A DNA stretch of 64,000 nt, taken from positions 4,469,834 through 4,533,833 of the forward strand of contig JBJCIZ010000239.1 in the NCBI GenBank assembly GCA_051294375.1, in the 5' to 3' direction. This document shows positions 23,086 to 35,328 of the stretch, piece by piece. Numbering within the stretch: position 1 is the stretch's first letter; every line of letters starts with the position of its first letter. This DNA comes from Paraspadella gotoi. Its lineage: Eukaryota > Chaetognatha. Made by a program: the position numbers and the translations under genes. The notes beneath the pieces are model-generated. The model saw only the letters and a program-made list of their open reading frames with translations, was not told where the DNA came from and made no database searches.

Positions 23086-24411
23086 AATTCGTTCTGGGTC
23101 ACGATGGGACGGTTGGAAACGGGGAAAAAGACGAAATAACGGACAATGAAAAAGGGGAAATGTATTGAATTTATATTAATATTTGGTTATATATCTTTTA
23201 TATATATAGCGTTTAATACTGATGCTATGAACATTTTTTTTTAAACCAATGCTGATAAATTTATTAAAGTTCATTAAAGAAAATTTTTCAATTTAAAAGT
23301 AGGAAGAAATCAAAAAGAAGAAAATGATGTTATTGGAAGTGTGAAAAATGTCCACAAACAAGCTTTGAAGATTCTGTTTAGTACCAATAGTTTAAAAGCA
23401 GAACATAAACTCATAACCAAAAGAAAAAGAAACACTTTTATTATAACTTTTTCCNNNNNNNNNNNNNNNNNNNNNNNNNNNNNNNNNNNNNNNNNNNNNN
23501 NNNNNNNNNNNNNNNNNNNNNNNNNNNNNNNNNNNNNNNNNNNNNNNNNNNNNNNNNNNNNNNNNNNNNNNNNNNNNNNNNNNNNNNNNNNNNNNNNNNN
23601 NNNNNNNNNNNNNNNNNNNNNNNNNNNNNNNNNNNNNNNNNNNNNNNNNNNNNNNNNNNNNNNNNNNNNNNNNNNNNNNNNNNNNNNNNNNNNNNNNNNN
23701 NNNNNNNNNNNNNNNNNNNNNNNNNNNNNNNNNNNNNNNNNNNNNNNNNNNNNNNNNNNNNNNNNNNNNNNNNNNNNNNNNNNNNNNNNNNNNNNNNNNN
23801 NNNNNNNNNNNNNNNNNNNNNNNNNNNNNNNNNNNNNNNNNNNNNNNNNNNNNNNNNNNNNNNNNNNNNNNNNNNNNNNNNNNNNNNNNNNNNNNNNNNN
23901 NNNNNNNNNNNNNNNNNNNNNNNNNNNNNNNNNNNNNNNNNNNNNNNNNNNNNNNNNNNNNNNNNNNNNNNNNNNNNNNNNNNNNNNNNNNNNNNNNNNN
24001 NNNNNNNNNNNNNNNNNNNNNNNNNNNNNNNNNNAAAGTGAAATCTAATTCGATTTTTTATGAAGTTTTTTTTTCAGCGAAAAACATATTTAAATGAAGA
24101 TATAGTAAATAGCAAAGAAAACAAAACCTGGCCATATTTTGCAAAATCGCCTCATTTCTGCTCTCGCTCTTAATTAATTTAGTATTTATCATTACGAATT
24201 AAGCTGATTGAAATAAATATAAAGATTATTGTTAGGCTTAACATTAGGCTCAAGGGTTGTACTAATAACTTTATACAAAATTAATGCTACCATAAATATA
24301 TTTCAATCAAAACTAACTTCAGCGATGAAAAAACAGAAATGAAGGCACTTTCGTAAAATAGCGCCCCGAAAAGAAAAAAACAACCTTATATTCATTCCTC
24401 TCTTCTCGCCA
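23086..24411. other. No gene seen; includes a 580-N gap (23455-24034)
   Basis: AT-rich flanks around a large gap. Short open frames are dominated by the Ns. Confidence 0.5.
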
Positions 24412-24642
24412 TCACCAAGAGGAATGGTGATGATGATATCCCCTGTAGTGACCGTGATGTCCGTGATGATGATGATAATCGCGGTGAGAGTGATGTGAAT
24501 GATGATGATGATGATCTATCCATCCCCAGAAGGGAAAGGAGAATCCGAATCCACCGCCGAAGAAAGGAGAACTGGGGAAGAAGGGACGATCGTTCCGGGA
24601 AGAAGGGACGATCGTTCCGAGTTTCATTAGATTTCGCTTCAT
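24412..24642 (-). CDS. Short His-rich Gly/Phe protein of the same cluster
   Basis: About 76 residues, with ATG in frame (MKRNLMKLGTIVP). Then PFFPSSPFFGGGFGFSFPFW, GWID and a His tail HHHHHSHHSHRDYHHHH ending YHHHHSSW. The GWID/His junction and the HHSSW end match the KRQFGG genes, so it is a relative. Here the dibasic Gln site is missing; the region before PFF is a short tandem duplication (GGACGATCGTTCC twice) that may have replaced it. The ATG is not followed by a good signal peptide, so the start is uncertain. Confidence 0.5.
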   Translation of the reverse strand: MKRNLMKLGTIVPSSRNDRPFFPSSPFFGGGFGFSFPFWGWIDHHHHHSHHSHRDYHHHHGHHGHYRGYHHHHSSW

Positions 24643-24653
24643 TTCATTTCATT

Positions 24654-24872
24654 TTATTTTATCTCAACATCACCATCATTATCTTCCTCAAAATCTTCTA
24701 CATCATCATTATAATCATCTACATCATTATTATAATCTTCTACATCATCATTATAACCATCTACGTCATCATTATAATCATCTACATCATTATAATCATC
24801 TACATCGTCATTATAATCTTCTACATCATCCTCAACATCACCATCATTCCTCATAATCGCCATGATTATCAT
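24654..24872 (-). repeat. Degenerate tandem repeat, open as Asp/Asn/Tyr repeats
   Basis: Repeats of about 18-36 bases of ATCATCATTATAATC type. The minus strand is open for about 70 codons as DDVEDYNDDVDDYNDV units. It starts just after the stop of the KRQFGFGY gene and ends just before the His-rich gene. It could be an acidic tail knocked out of frame or a non-coding minisatellite. The regular DYND periodicity favours a coding origin (inference). Confidence 0.45.
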
Positions 24873-24877
24873 CGCGA

Positions 24878-24994
24878 TTACCCGTAGCCGAGTCCGTAGC
24901 CGAGTCCGTACGGGTATCCACCCAATCCGTACGGATATCCGAATCCAAACTGACGTTTCTGACGAGAGCGACGTGGTTCGTACGACAATTCTTG
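24878..24994 (-). CDS. Gly/Tyr-rich peptide precursor with KRQF site (3' part)
   Basis: The minus-strand frame reads QELSYEPRRSR, then KRQFGFGYPYGLGGYPYGLG and YGLGYG, then TAA at 24878-24880. The tail is four imperfect GY(P)YGLG repeats. Upstream there is an in-frame stop within AT-rich DNA, so the rest of the precursor must be in another exon, or it has been lost. The QKRQ processing site places it with the neighbouring precursors. Short Gly/Tyr peptides released at KR occur among nematode antimicrobial/neuropeptide-like peptides; the resemblance is compositional only. Confidence 0.55.
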   Translation of the reverse strand, partial: QELSYEPRRSRQKRQFGFGYPYGLGGYPYGLGYGLGYG

Positions 24995-25890
24995 TTCTTT
25001 TGTTTAGTTTTTTTGTCGAGTTTTTTTTTATTTTGTTTTGTATTTGTTTAATTTTTTGTTTTGTTTTGTTTTTTAGTTTCGTTGTATTTTTTTATTATTA
25101 AATGAAGAATGAAAAACAAGAATTGAAATGAAATTAGTTACGGAAGATAAAAAAATATACTAATGTTTTTATGGTACAATCGTTTTTTTTTTTTTCAAAA
25201 ATAAATTATCTCAATGGAAGAATTATGTAAAGTTTTTAAAGTTTCATTGACATTAAACGTTTCAATCATTCTAACTGTTTTCTATTTTAGCGTATCGAAT
25301 CCTATTAACTCAAACTAAATCATAATGAAAGATTTAACAAAACATTTTTGTCCAAATTTTCGTGTTCTGCCGACTTCAAGTTTTTTTTAATTTTAACAAT
25401 ATTTTGTGTTGAATATTCATCAGAATTATGCATAAAATGTAAGAAAAATAAATAGACAATCATATTTTTTTTGAGCATCGGTACAGATGTGCTTTTCAAA
25501 TGAATGATTGGCAGCTTTGCGTCGCCACAAAAAAGAATAAAATGAAAAACCCCCAAAAATAGGGGACACTCTGCGACTAATTAAAACTTCTAGTTTTATT
25601 GATAAATTTTAAAATTACAATCGAAAAGAAAATTAATAACGTAAATTAACGCAAATTAACTTAAATTAAACTGTGCGTGCGATAACTCTGCAAACGGTCA
25701 TTTTTTCAAACGAAAACACATTTATTTTTTTTTTACCATTAAAATCAGGATGGGTACAGTTTTGTTGAAAAAAAATTATCATTTTTGCAAATGAAACATT
25801 CAATAAAGATATGCAATGGAAGAAATTAAAGACCCGTGAAAAAGATAATTGTAAATAGAGGACTAGTGAGAAAAAAGGAAGCCGTTGTAT
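24995..25890. other. No gene seen
   Basis: AT-rich sequence with T-runs and no convincing exon on either strand. Confidence 0.5.
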
Positions 25891-25891
25891 T

Positions 25892-26479
<588 letters not shown>

Positions 26480-27179
26480 TCACTGTAATCAAAATTTAAT
26501 CCAGAAAAGAGAATAATTTAATATTTGGAGATCGAGATGGAACGGGTTAGTGCGTGCAAAGTTGACAAGATGATTGACAAGCGGATTGCAGATTGCTGTG
26601 CGTCAGTGTGGGAAGTTTTACGTATGCGGTTTTGGATTTGGGTTAAGTATGTAGCGAGCACGTGTGCGATTTCTGAGCAGAATTAAAAACTAAGGGAAGA
26701 AGGCTAAGTATCTATGTATGTGAGATTGCTGGGGGATTTCTTACAAATATCCATAAAAAAATACGGACAGAAAGTTTAGATTATGTTATATTTATATTTA
26801 TATTTATTTATATTAAAAATACTACTATATACTATTGAATTTTGTTTTTTTTAATTATTACAAAGACAAGGACTATAATAAAAATAAAAATAATTATAAA
26901 AAAAATAACGAATGCTAGTAAACAATCTCGATCATAAATAGTGAAAACAATAGAGGAAAGTAAATGAAACAAAAAACATAACAAAACTAAATCAAAATAT
27001 GGTGCCAGGGACAACAGAAACAAGAACGGAAATTCAAATGTTGTGTTTCGCCGGAATAATTTTGTTTTCCCGTGAATTTCCGAGAAAATCCGAAAATATT
27101 CGATTCAGACGATAAAATCTTTCTTCTTAACACTTTTTCAATTTTTCTAATCTTACGTTTTTTTTTTAATTCGTTTCCA
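26480..27179. other. No gene seen
   Basis: AT-rich 3' flank of the KRQFW gene, repeated in inverted form at 28905-29590 and 31708-32393. Confidence 0.5.
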
Positions 27180-27403
27180 TCAGTGATGGTGTCCGTGATG
27201 ATGATGATGATGATGATGATAACTGTCGTGGCTGTGATGGTGATGATTATGATGATGATGGTGGCTGTCGTGACTGTGATGATGATGATGGTGAGAGTTG
27301 TGATGCCAACCCCAGAAAAGGTAGGGAAATCCCCAAAATTGACGTTTCGTTCGGGATTTGATGGAGTTGTCAGTCACTTTTTTTGATGTAGTAGACAGAG
27401 GAG
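27180..27403 (-). CDS. Secreted-type precursor: KRQFW core and His-rich tail
   Basis: The minus-strand frame runs from the gap at 27404: PLSTTSKKVTDNSIKSRT, then KRQFWGFPYLFWGWHHNSHH and about 45 residues of His broken by Ser-His-Asp units (HHSHDSHHHHHNHHHH), ending HHGHHH with TGA at 27180-27182. The aromatic WGFPYLFWGW core replaces the Gly/Tyr core of the KRQFGG genes, while the site and the His tail are shared. The 5' part is lost in the 18-N gap. Frame-shifted inverted copies lie at 28690-28889 and 31492-31691. Confidence 0.65.
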
Positions 27404-27421
27404 NNNNNNNNNNNNNNNNNN

Positions 27422-27828
27422 GGGGGTTATGGGGTCATTTGGGGGATTGAGGGTGGGTCAGGTGGACGATTACGAAGGTGGGTTGGATATGGGGAGAAGC
27501 GGGGATATTGGGTAAGTAAAAATGGGAATGGGCACGGTCGAAGAGAATGGGTAAGTTAATGGGCGAGGTTAATGGGAAATGCGAAGTTATTGGGCATGGT
27601 TAATTGGAATTGGTGGGTTAATGGGTATGGTTAATTGGAATTGGTATGTTAATGGGTATGGTTAAAGGGAATTGGCAAGTTAATAGGAATGGTTAAAAGG
27701 AATTGGCAAGTTAATGGGCATGGTTGATGAGAATTGACATGTTAAAAAGAATGGTTAATGATTAATGGACAATTTTAAGTGAGTTAAGATCGAATAGAAA
27801 TAGAAAAGTAAAAGTAAAAAATAAAAAT
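27422..27828 (+). repeat. 31-base minisatellite based on GGTTAATTGGAATTGG
   Basis: About ten units of roughly 31 bases, of the form GTTAATGGGTATGGTTAATT plus GGAATTGGTAT. The unit length is not a multiple of three, so it is not a coding repeat. It directly abuts the 5' side of the KRQFW gene. Inverted copies are at 28020-28560 and 30822-31362. Confidence 0.85.
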
Positions 27829-27853
27829 NNNNNNNNNNNNNNNNNNNNNNNNN
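27829..27853. other. 25-N gap at an inversion point
   Basis: Left flank is the forward minisatellite; the right flank soon becomes its reverse complement. Confidence 0.8.
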
Positions 27854-29694
27854 TCCACTTTCGCGCGCCATTTCGCCAAATTCACTTATCAATTCAATAC
27901 CATTCACATTTTGCTCCTTTGTCCCCCCCCCCACAACCCCGGACTCCTCTAAAACGAATCGCTTCGATTCCACTTCACTTATAATTTTACTTTTCTATTT
28001 TTTATTCGGATTCTCAAATCACTTTAAAATTATCCATTCCCTATTAACCATTCCTTTACGTGCCAATTCTCATCAACCATGCCCCCATAACTTGCCCAAT
28101 TCTTTAACCATTCGCTTTTAACATGCCAATCTCAATCAACCATGCCCATTAAACTTATGCCAATTACCTTTAACCATTTCCTTTAACTTGCAATTCTCAT
28201 CAACCATGCCCCATTAACTTTGCCAATTCCTTTAACCATTCCTTTTTAACTTGCCCAATTCTCATCAACCACTGCCCATTAACTTGCCAATTCCCTTAAA
28301 CCATTCCCTATTAACTTGCCAATTCTCAATCAACCATTGCCCATTAACTTGCCAATTCCCCTTTAACCATTCCTATTAACTTACCAATTCTCATTTAACC
28401 ATGCCTATTAACTGCCAATTCCCTATTTACCACACCCATTAACCCGACCAATTCCAGATTAACCATGCCTAATTACTTCGCATTTCCCATTAACCTCGCG
28501 CATTAACTTACCCATTCTTCTTCGACCTTGCCCATTTCCCATTTTAACTTACCCCAATATCCCCGCTTCTCCCCAATGCCAAACTCACCTTCGTTAAAAT
28601 CGTCCAACCTGACCCTACCTCAATCCCCAAATGGACCCCATAAGCCTCCTGACCACCGGCCACCATCCTCCTCTGTCTTACTACATCAAAAAAAGTGACT
28701 GACAAACCATCAAATCCCGAACGAAACGGTCATTTGGGATTCCCTACCTTTTCTGGGGTTGGGCATCACAACTCTTCACCATCATCATCATCACAGATCA
28801 CACAGCCACTCATCATTCATATCATCACCATCACAGCCACGACAGTTATCATCATCATCATCATCATCATCACGGACACCATCACTGATGGAAACGAATT
28901 GTAAAAAAAACAAAGATTAGAAAAAATGAAAAAGTGTTACGAAGAAAGGTTTTCGTCTTGCAAATCGAATTATTTTCGGGATTTCATCGGAATATTCACG
29001 GGAAAACAAAATTTATTCCGGCGAAAACACAACATTTGAATTTCCGTTCTTGTTTCTGTTGTCCCTGGCACCGTATTTTGATTTAGTTTTGTTATGTTTT
29101 TTGCTTTCATTTACTTTTCCTCTATTGTTTCACTATTTATGATCGAGATTGTTTTACTAGCAATTCGTTATTTTTTTAAATTATTTTATAGTCTGTCTTT
29201 GTAATAAATTTAAAAAACAAAATTCAATAGATATAGTAGTATTTAATATAATAAATATAAATCATAAATATACATAACGACTTTCTGTCCGTAATTTTTT
29301 AAAGGATATTTTTAAAGAAACCCCAGCAAATTTCACATACATAGATACTTAGCCTTCTTCCTTAGTTTTTAATTTCTGTCAGAAATCGGCAACACGTTGC
29401 TCGCTTCATACTTAACCCAAATCAAAACCGCATACGTAAACTTCCCACACTGACGCACAGCAAATCTGCAATCCGGCTTGTCAATTTCATCTCTTGTCAA
29501 CTTTGCACGCCACTTACCCGTTCCATCTCGATCTCCAAATATTAAATTATTCTCTTTTCTGGAATTAAATTTTGATTACAGTGATTCGCTCAACACGGAA
29601 CAGCATTCGACGGTATCAGAACAGCATTCAACTGCATGGAACGGCATTGACCAGACTTTGAACCAGCCTCAGCCCGGCCGCCACCGCCAAAGCG

Positions 29695-29725
<31 letters not shown>

Positions 29726-29750
29726 CTTCTCTCTCTCTCTCTTCTCTCTC
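27854..29750 (-). repeat. Inverted copy of 26390-27820
   Basis: Reverse complement, in order: minisatellite, KRQFW gene, AT-rich flank and the CT/GA block. It has indels relative to the forward copy. The same 1.9 kb appears again at 30656-32552. Confidence 0.8.
28690..28889 (+). pseudogene. Inverted frame-shifted copy of the KRQFW precursor
   Basis: Plus-strand image of 27180-27403. An indel next to the KRQ codons changes the core to ERNGHLGFPTFSGVG and turns the His tail into Ser and Ile/Thr frames. An artefact-like copy rather than a second gene. Confidence 0.55.
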
Positions 29751-30655
29751 GAGGTCGGGGGGATTGAATCGTGATTTTAAGGTCAGGGATCGAACGTGAA
29801 ATTCCACGAGGCGATATTCGCGTGAGAGGGCGGTGGAGGAAAAAAAAAAACAAATCGATATTTAAAAAAAAACAAATGGACACCTTTCGTAGTACTAAGA
29901 TTAGTGCGCGTGTACGAAACTAAAAAGAAATAACGAGTGTGTTACGAAACGACGAAAGTTTGGACTCTATGACGTAAACGCGATTTTGCTAAACGCGACG
30001 CCTAATTCACAATGAGATAAGTTAGTTAACATAAGTTTGGCTAAAGTTGGTAATAATTGTATTCCCTTACCCATTAACCAGGGGGGATAAGTTCAAGCGA
30101 CCNNNNNNNNNNNNNNNNNNNNNNNNNCCGCGCAGCGAGAGACGCTGGCCGGTGCCGCCGGAGATTATGTCGACTACGTTCGATAGAGAGAGATTGAGAG
30201 AGAGAGAGAGAGTAAGAGAGAGAGAGAGAAGAGAGAGAAGAGAGGAGAGAGAGAGAGAGAGAGTCATCGGCGCGTAATCCTTTCCCCCCCTACGGCGGTC
30301 GCTGAACCTTATCCCCCTGGTTACATTGGGTAAGGCGATACAATTATTACCAACTTTAGCCTAAACTTATGTTAACTAGACTTTATCTCATTGTGAATTA
30401 GGCGTCGCGTTTAGCAAAAATCGCGTTTACGCCCATAGAGTCCAAACTTCGTCGTTCGCTAACACACTCGTTATTTCTCTCTTAGTTTCGTAAGACCGCC
30501 GCAACTAATCTTAGTACTAACGAAAGGCTGCATTTGTTTTTTTTTAAATATCGATTTGTTTTTTTTTCCTCCACCGCCCTCTCACGCGAATATCGCCTCG
30601 TGGAATTTCACGTTCGATTCCCTGACCTTAAAATTCACGATTCATCCCCCGACCT
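29751..30655. repeat. Palindrome centred on a 25-N gap (30103-30127)
   Basis: 29751-30100 and 30290-30655 are reverse complements of each other, with indels. In between are the N gap, a short GC-rich patch and a GA repeat (30183-30260). No gene seen. Confidence 0.75.
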
Positions 30656-32496
30656 TCCACTTTCGCGCGCCATTTCGCCAAATTCACTTATCAATTCAAT
30701 ACCATTCACATTTTGCTCCTTTGTCCCCCCCCCCACAACCCCGGACTCCTCTAAAACGAATCGCTTCGATTCCACTTCACTTATAATTTTACTTTTCTAT
30801 TTTTTATTCGGATTCTCAAATCACTTTAAAATTATCCATTCCCTATTAACCATTCCTTTACGTGCCAATTCTCATCAACCATGCCCCCATAACTTGCCCA
30901 ATTCTTTAACCATTCGCTTTTAACATGCCAATCTCAATCAACCATGCCCATTAAACTTATGCCAATTACCTTTAACCATTTCCTTTAACTTGCAATTCTC
31001 ATCAACCATGCCCCATTAACTTTGCCAATTCCTTTAACCATTCCTTTTTAACTTGCCCAATTCTCATCAACCACTGCCCATTAACTTGCCAATTCCCTTA
31101 AACCATTCCCTATTAACTTGCCAATTCTCAATCAACCATTGCCCATTAACTTGCCAATTCCCCTTTAACCATTCCTATTAACTTACCAATTCTCATTTAA
31201 CCATGCCTATTAACTGCCAATTCCCTATTTACCACACCCATTAACCCGACCAATTCCAGATTAACCATGCCTAATTACTTCGCATTTCCCATTAACCTCG
31301 CGCATTAACTTACCCATTCTTCTTCGACCTTGCCCATTTCCCATTTTAACTTACCCCAATATCCCCGCTTCTCCCCAATGCCAAACTCACCTTCGTTAAA
31401 ATCGTCCAACCTGACCCTACCTCAATCCCCAAATGGACCCCATAAGCCTCCTGACCACCGGCCACCATCCTCCTCTGTCTTACTACATCAAAAAAAGTGA
31501 CTGACAAACCATCAAATCCCGAACGAAACGGTCATTTGGGATTCCCTACCTTTTCTGGGGTTGGGCATCACAACTCTTCACCATCATCATCATCACAGAT
31601 CACACAGCCACTCATCATTCATATCATCACCATCACAGCCACGACAGTTATCATCATCATCATCATCATCATCACGGACACCATCACTGATGGAAACGAA
31701 TTGTAAAAAAAACAAAGATTAGAAAAAATGAAAAAGTGTTACGAAGAAAGGTTTTCGTCTTGCAAATCGAATTATTTTCGGGATTTCATCGGAATATTCA
31801 CGGGAAAACAAAATTTATTCCGGCGAAAACACAACATTTGAATTTCCGTTCTTGTTTCTGTTGTCCCTGGCACCGTATTTTGATTTAGTTTTGTTATGTT
31901 TTTTGCTTTCATTTACTTTTCCTCTATTGTTTCACTATTTATGATCGAGATTGTTTTACTAGCAATTCGTTATTTTTTTAAATTATTTTATAGTCTGTCT
32001 TTGTAATAAATTTAAAAAACAAAATTCAATAGATATAGTAGTATTTAATATAATAAATATAAATCATAAATATACATAACGACTTTCTGTCCGTAATTTT
32101 TTAAAGGATATTTTTAAAGAAACCCCAGCAAATTTCACATACATAGATACTTAGCCTTCTTCCTTAGTTTTTAATTTCTGTCAGAAATCGGCAACACGTT
32201 GCTCGCTTCATACTTAACCCAAATCAAAACCGCATACGTAAACTTCCCACACTGACGCACAGCAAATCTGCAATCCGGCTTGTCAATTTCATCTCTTGTC
32301 AACTTTGCACGCCACTTACCCGTTCCATCTCGATCTCCAAATATTAAATTATTCTCTTTTCTGGAATTAAATTTTGATTACAGTGATTCGCTCAACACGG
32401 AACAGCATTCGACGGTATCAGAACAGCATTCAACTGCATGGAACGGCATTGACCAGACTTTGAACCAGCCTCAGCCCGGCCGCCACCGCCAAAGCG

Positions 32497-32527
<31 letters not shown>

Positions 32528-32552
32528 CTTCTCTCTCTCTCTCTTCTCTCTC
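30656..32552 (-). repeat. Apparently identical second copy of 27854-29750
   Basis: Every stretch compared by eye agrees between the two 1897-base blocks, including odd homopolymer lengths. Given the error rate elsewhere, identity suggests the same read was used twice. Confidence 0.8.
31492..31691 (+). pseudogene. Duplicate of the frame-shifted KRQFW copy
   Basis: Same as 28690-28889, base for base as far as I can see. Confidence 0.55.
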
Positions 32553-32709
32553 CAGCTCCGAGCCCGAAGAAGTTGGATTGTAAGAAGGTGAGGTAGGGAA
32601 AGGAGAAAGGGAAGGGAGGCATTCCGGGGAAGAGGGGTACTTGTCTCTTGTAGCGGGAGGAGGAGGAGGAGGAGGAAGAGGAGGAGGAGAGGAAACGAGG
32701 GAATCCCAT
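32553..32709 (-). CDS. Pro/Phe-rich precursor with KRQV site
   Basis: The minus-strand frame reads a Ser run (from GGA/TCC repeats), then RYKRQVPLFPGMPPFPFS, FPYLTFLQSNFFGLGAG. It then runs into the GA repeat of the duplicated block, so its stop is cut off at the junction near 32552. The tail aligns well with the RRQLPIPF gene 650 bases away (GMP, PFL/YL, FLQ, FFG in the same order), which argues that it is a real protein. The Ser run before a KRQ site resembles the KRQFLYP gene. The nominal ATG (MGFPRFL) lacks a signal peptide. Confidence 0.5.
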
Positions 32710-33211
32710 CTTTTGTTCTTTTGATGTTTTTTTTTTGATTGGATAGAGAGAAAGAGAAAAGAGAATTATTCAAAAAGAAAAATAAACATACTAATATAAA
32801 TTGTAAAAATTAATAATGATTACAGCTATTTGCCGTTTAAAAAAAATGTTTTGAATTATTTCAAAATTTGAAAAAAAAATTTTATACGTATAGTATAAAA
32901 ATTGTATATTACGCGTATACAATGTTGTTTTTAACATTGGGTTTGATTCTTGCTTTTTTACCCCGTAATTTAGCCCCTTTCATTAAAGTTATACAAATTA
33001 TAAAAAATTATCCATTCATTAAATAAATAAACTTGTCTCCTGATTTCCTTATCAATGAAGTAGTATAATTTTGTTATCAACTGTTTCAATTGTATAAAAG
33101 TACAATTCCCTTAAGCATCAGAAGTAAGATTTAAAAAAAAAAATTTAAACAATACCCCATATCTCCCCTTAAAAAATAATAGATTCCCTCGTTTTTTGTT
33201 GTTGTTATTTT

Positions 33212-33398
33212 CAAGCGATGCCAAAATATTCGGCTTGAAGGAAAGAGAGGAACGGATAAGGAATTGGCATGGCTGGCATTCCTAGGAAAGGGATGGGTAG
33301 CTGGCGGCGGAAGCGGCGGCCAGCGGCGAACGGGGGCGGAATGGGACGGCGGACTGTGAGAGAGGCTGGGCGGGTTGAGAGGCGGACCGAGGCGTAGT
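33212..33398 (-). CDS. Pro-rich precursor with RRQ site, paralogue of the KRQV gene
   Basis: The minus-strand frame ends RRFRRQLPIPFLGMPAMPIP, YPFLSFLQAEYFGIA, TGA (33212-33214). Upstream it is basic and Ser/Pro-rich, and a possible acceptor (GAGCCCAG) would start the exon at 33398. Alignment with the neighbouring KRQV tail supports both frames. This patch is much more GC-rich than its surroundings. The opposite strand has a good GTAAGT donor near 33436, so a plus-strand exon cannot be fully excluded. Confidence 0.5.
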
Positions 33399-33439
33399 CT
33401 GGGCTCGAGGCGGGAAGGAGGGTTCGAGAGGGTGAGAGG

Positions 33440-34258
33440 AAAGGTAAGTTTACAGGTTTGTTTTTTTTAAATGGAAGAGAAGAGATGGGGAAAAACTTGT
33501 TCTGGGAGTTTTTTTTCCTTTTTTTGGAAATGACTTTTTGAAAGTTTGCAGAAAAATTCTTTAATTTACGCTACGAAATTTATTATGTGCAAATCAAAAA
33601 AATTTTCTGCTAATAAAAACCGCCAACGAAAAGAAAAAAAAAACAACAATTAAGTGATTTTAATTATAGAGTTTCTCGTGAATATTTATAGATAATAACG
33701 GAAAGTGTGAAGGGGTAAAGAAAATAGTAACGAATAAAGTATTGATTGGATTATTCCAACCGAATTTTTCTCAAAATGAACGGACGAAAAAAATATTAAA
33801 ATTATCTTTCAACAAAATCGAAAAAAAAGAAGAGTTTCTTAAACTCAAATTGAAACGATATTAAATGAATGGATAATTTTTATATCGGATGCCCCAAGAG
33901 ACGGGGAAAAAAAGGCCATATTTTCCAAAAAGCGCCCAATTTCAATAAATTATTTCGTTCTGAATTTAGTTTTAATGATTATAGGTTATGGATTAGGAAT
34001 TGGCATACTGGTAAACGATTAGGGTTAATCATTTAAGTTAAAATTATGTTGAGGAATTAAGAAGAGGAACGGGGCGCTTCCGGAAAATGGTATCCCAATG
34101 TTATATGAAAAATAAAATTCGGGTAGAGAAATTTTCCGGACGTCTTTTGTTTTTTTTTCTCAAAATTCTTTGGCTCGACGCCAGCGACGTCGGCGGAAAA
34201 GGGGAGAAACTTGGAAGGGAGGGGACAGAAGACGTCGGCGGAGAGAGAGAGAGAGGAG

Positions 34259-34305
<47 letters not shown>

Positions 34306-35149
34306 GATGGGTGATATTAACGGAAATACAATGGATACAAACTTGGGCGAGCCAAAGAAAAAAAAGGAGAGAAGAAAAAAAGAGCGGAAGCATATTTTCC
34401 AGAGAAAGAAGTGAGAAAATGAATTAAATGAAATGAGAAAATGAATTAAAATGATGTGAAAACGTGAATTAAAATGATGTGAGAAAGAGAATTAAAATGA
34501 TGTTAAAAAGTAAATTAAAATGACGTAAATGAATTAGGAAAATATAGAAATGAGGAAGAACGTCTTCCAAGAATAATGATGAAGTAGATATATTTCAATT
34601 TTTATTATTATGATTAAATGTTCGAATATAGTCGTATTTTCAAAAAATGATTGATAACCATCTTAAAAAGGTAAAAATAAGCAAAAAATATAAAATACCA
34701 AACTATTTTAAAATTTATTTCTGTACGCTTTATTCTTTTTTCGTGAATTAATTTTAAAAAGTTTTAACTACACTCATTCAACTTATTAAACATTTGTAAT
34801 TATTACGTTAATAAATAAAATAAAATTAATATCTCAATTTATTAAATCCAAATATTTAATTTAATATTTTCGGAGAAAATCGTTCTTTATCTCCCATCTG
34901 GCAAAAATAACACTTTTCATTTCTCAATTACCTAAAATATAACTTCTCTTTTCCCCCAGAGAAAAAAATATCACTTCTCCGAGTTCACCTTACTTCAACC
35001 TCACCGCTCGAACAAAACCGCAAAGACCAGAGGAAGAATAAAAATTTTGTCGCTCAAATTATTTCTTACAAGTTTCACACCTTCTCACTGGATTCTTCGT
35101 TCCTGACTCTCTCTCTCTCTCTCTTTTCCTCTCTCCTCTCTCTCTCTCT

Positions 35150-35208
<59 letters not shown>

Positions 35209-35328
35209 GTCTCTCACTCTCTCTCACTCAGTGATTCCTAATCACAACCGATCACAACCGCGAGTTACAAGACCGACGATGACCCAGTTTCAACGATGAT
35301 AACCCCTACCCAAGAAATGGAGACTTAC
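33440..35328. other. No gene seen; two microsatellites
   Basis: AT-rich DNA with a GA repeat at about 34264-34305 and a CT-rich run at about 35107-35220. Repeats of AAAATGATGTGA type lie near 34430-34530. Confidence 0.5.
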
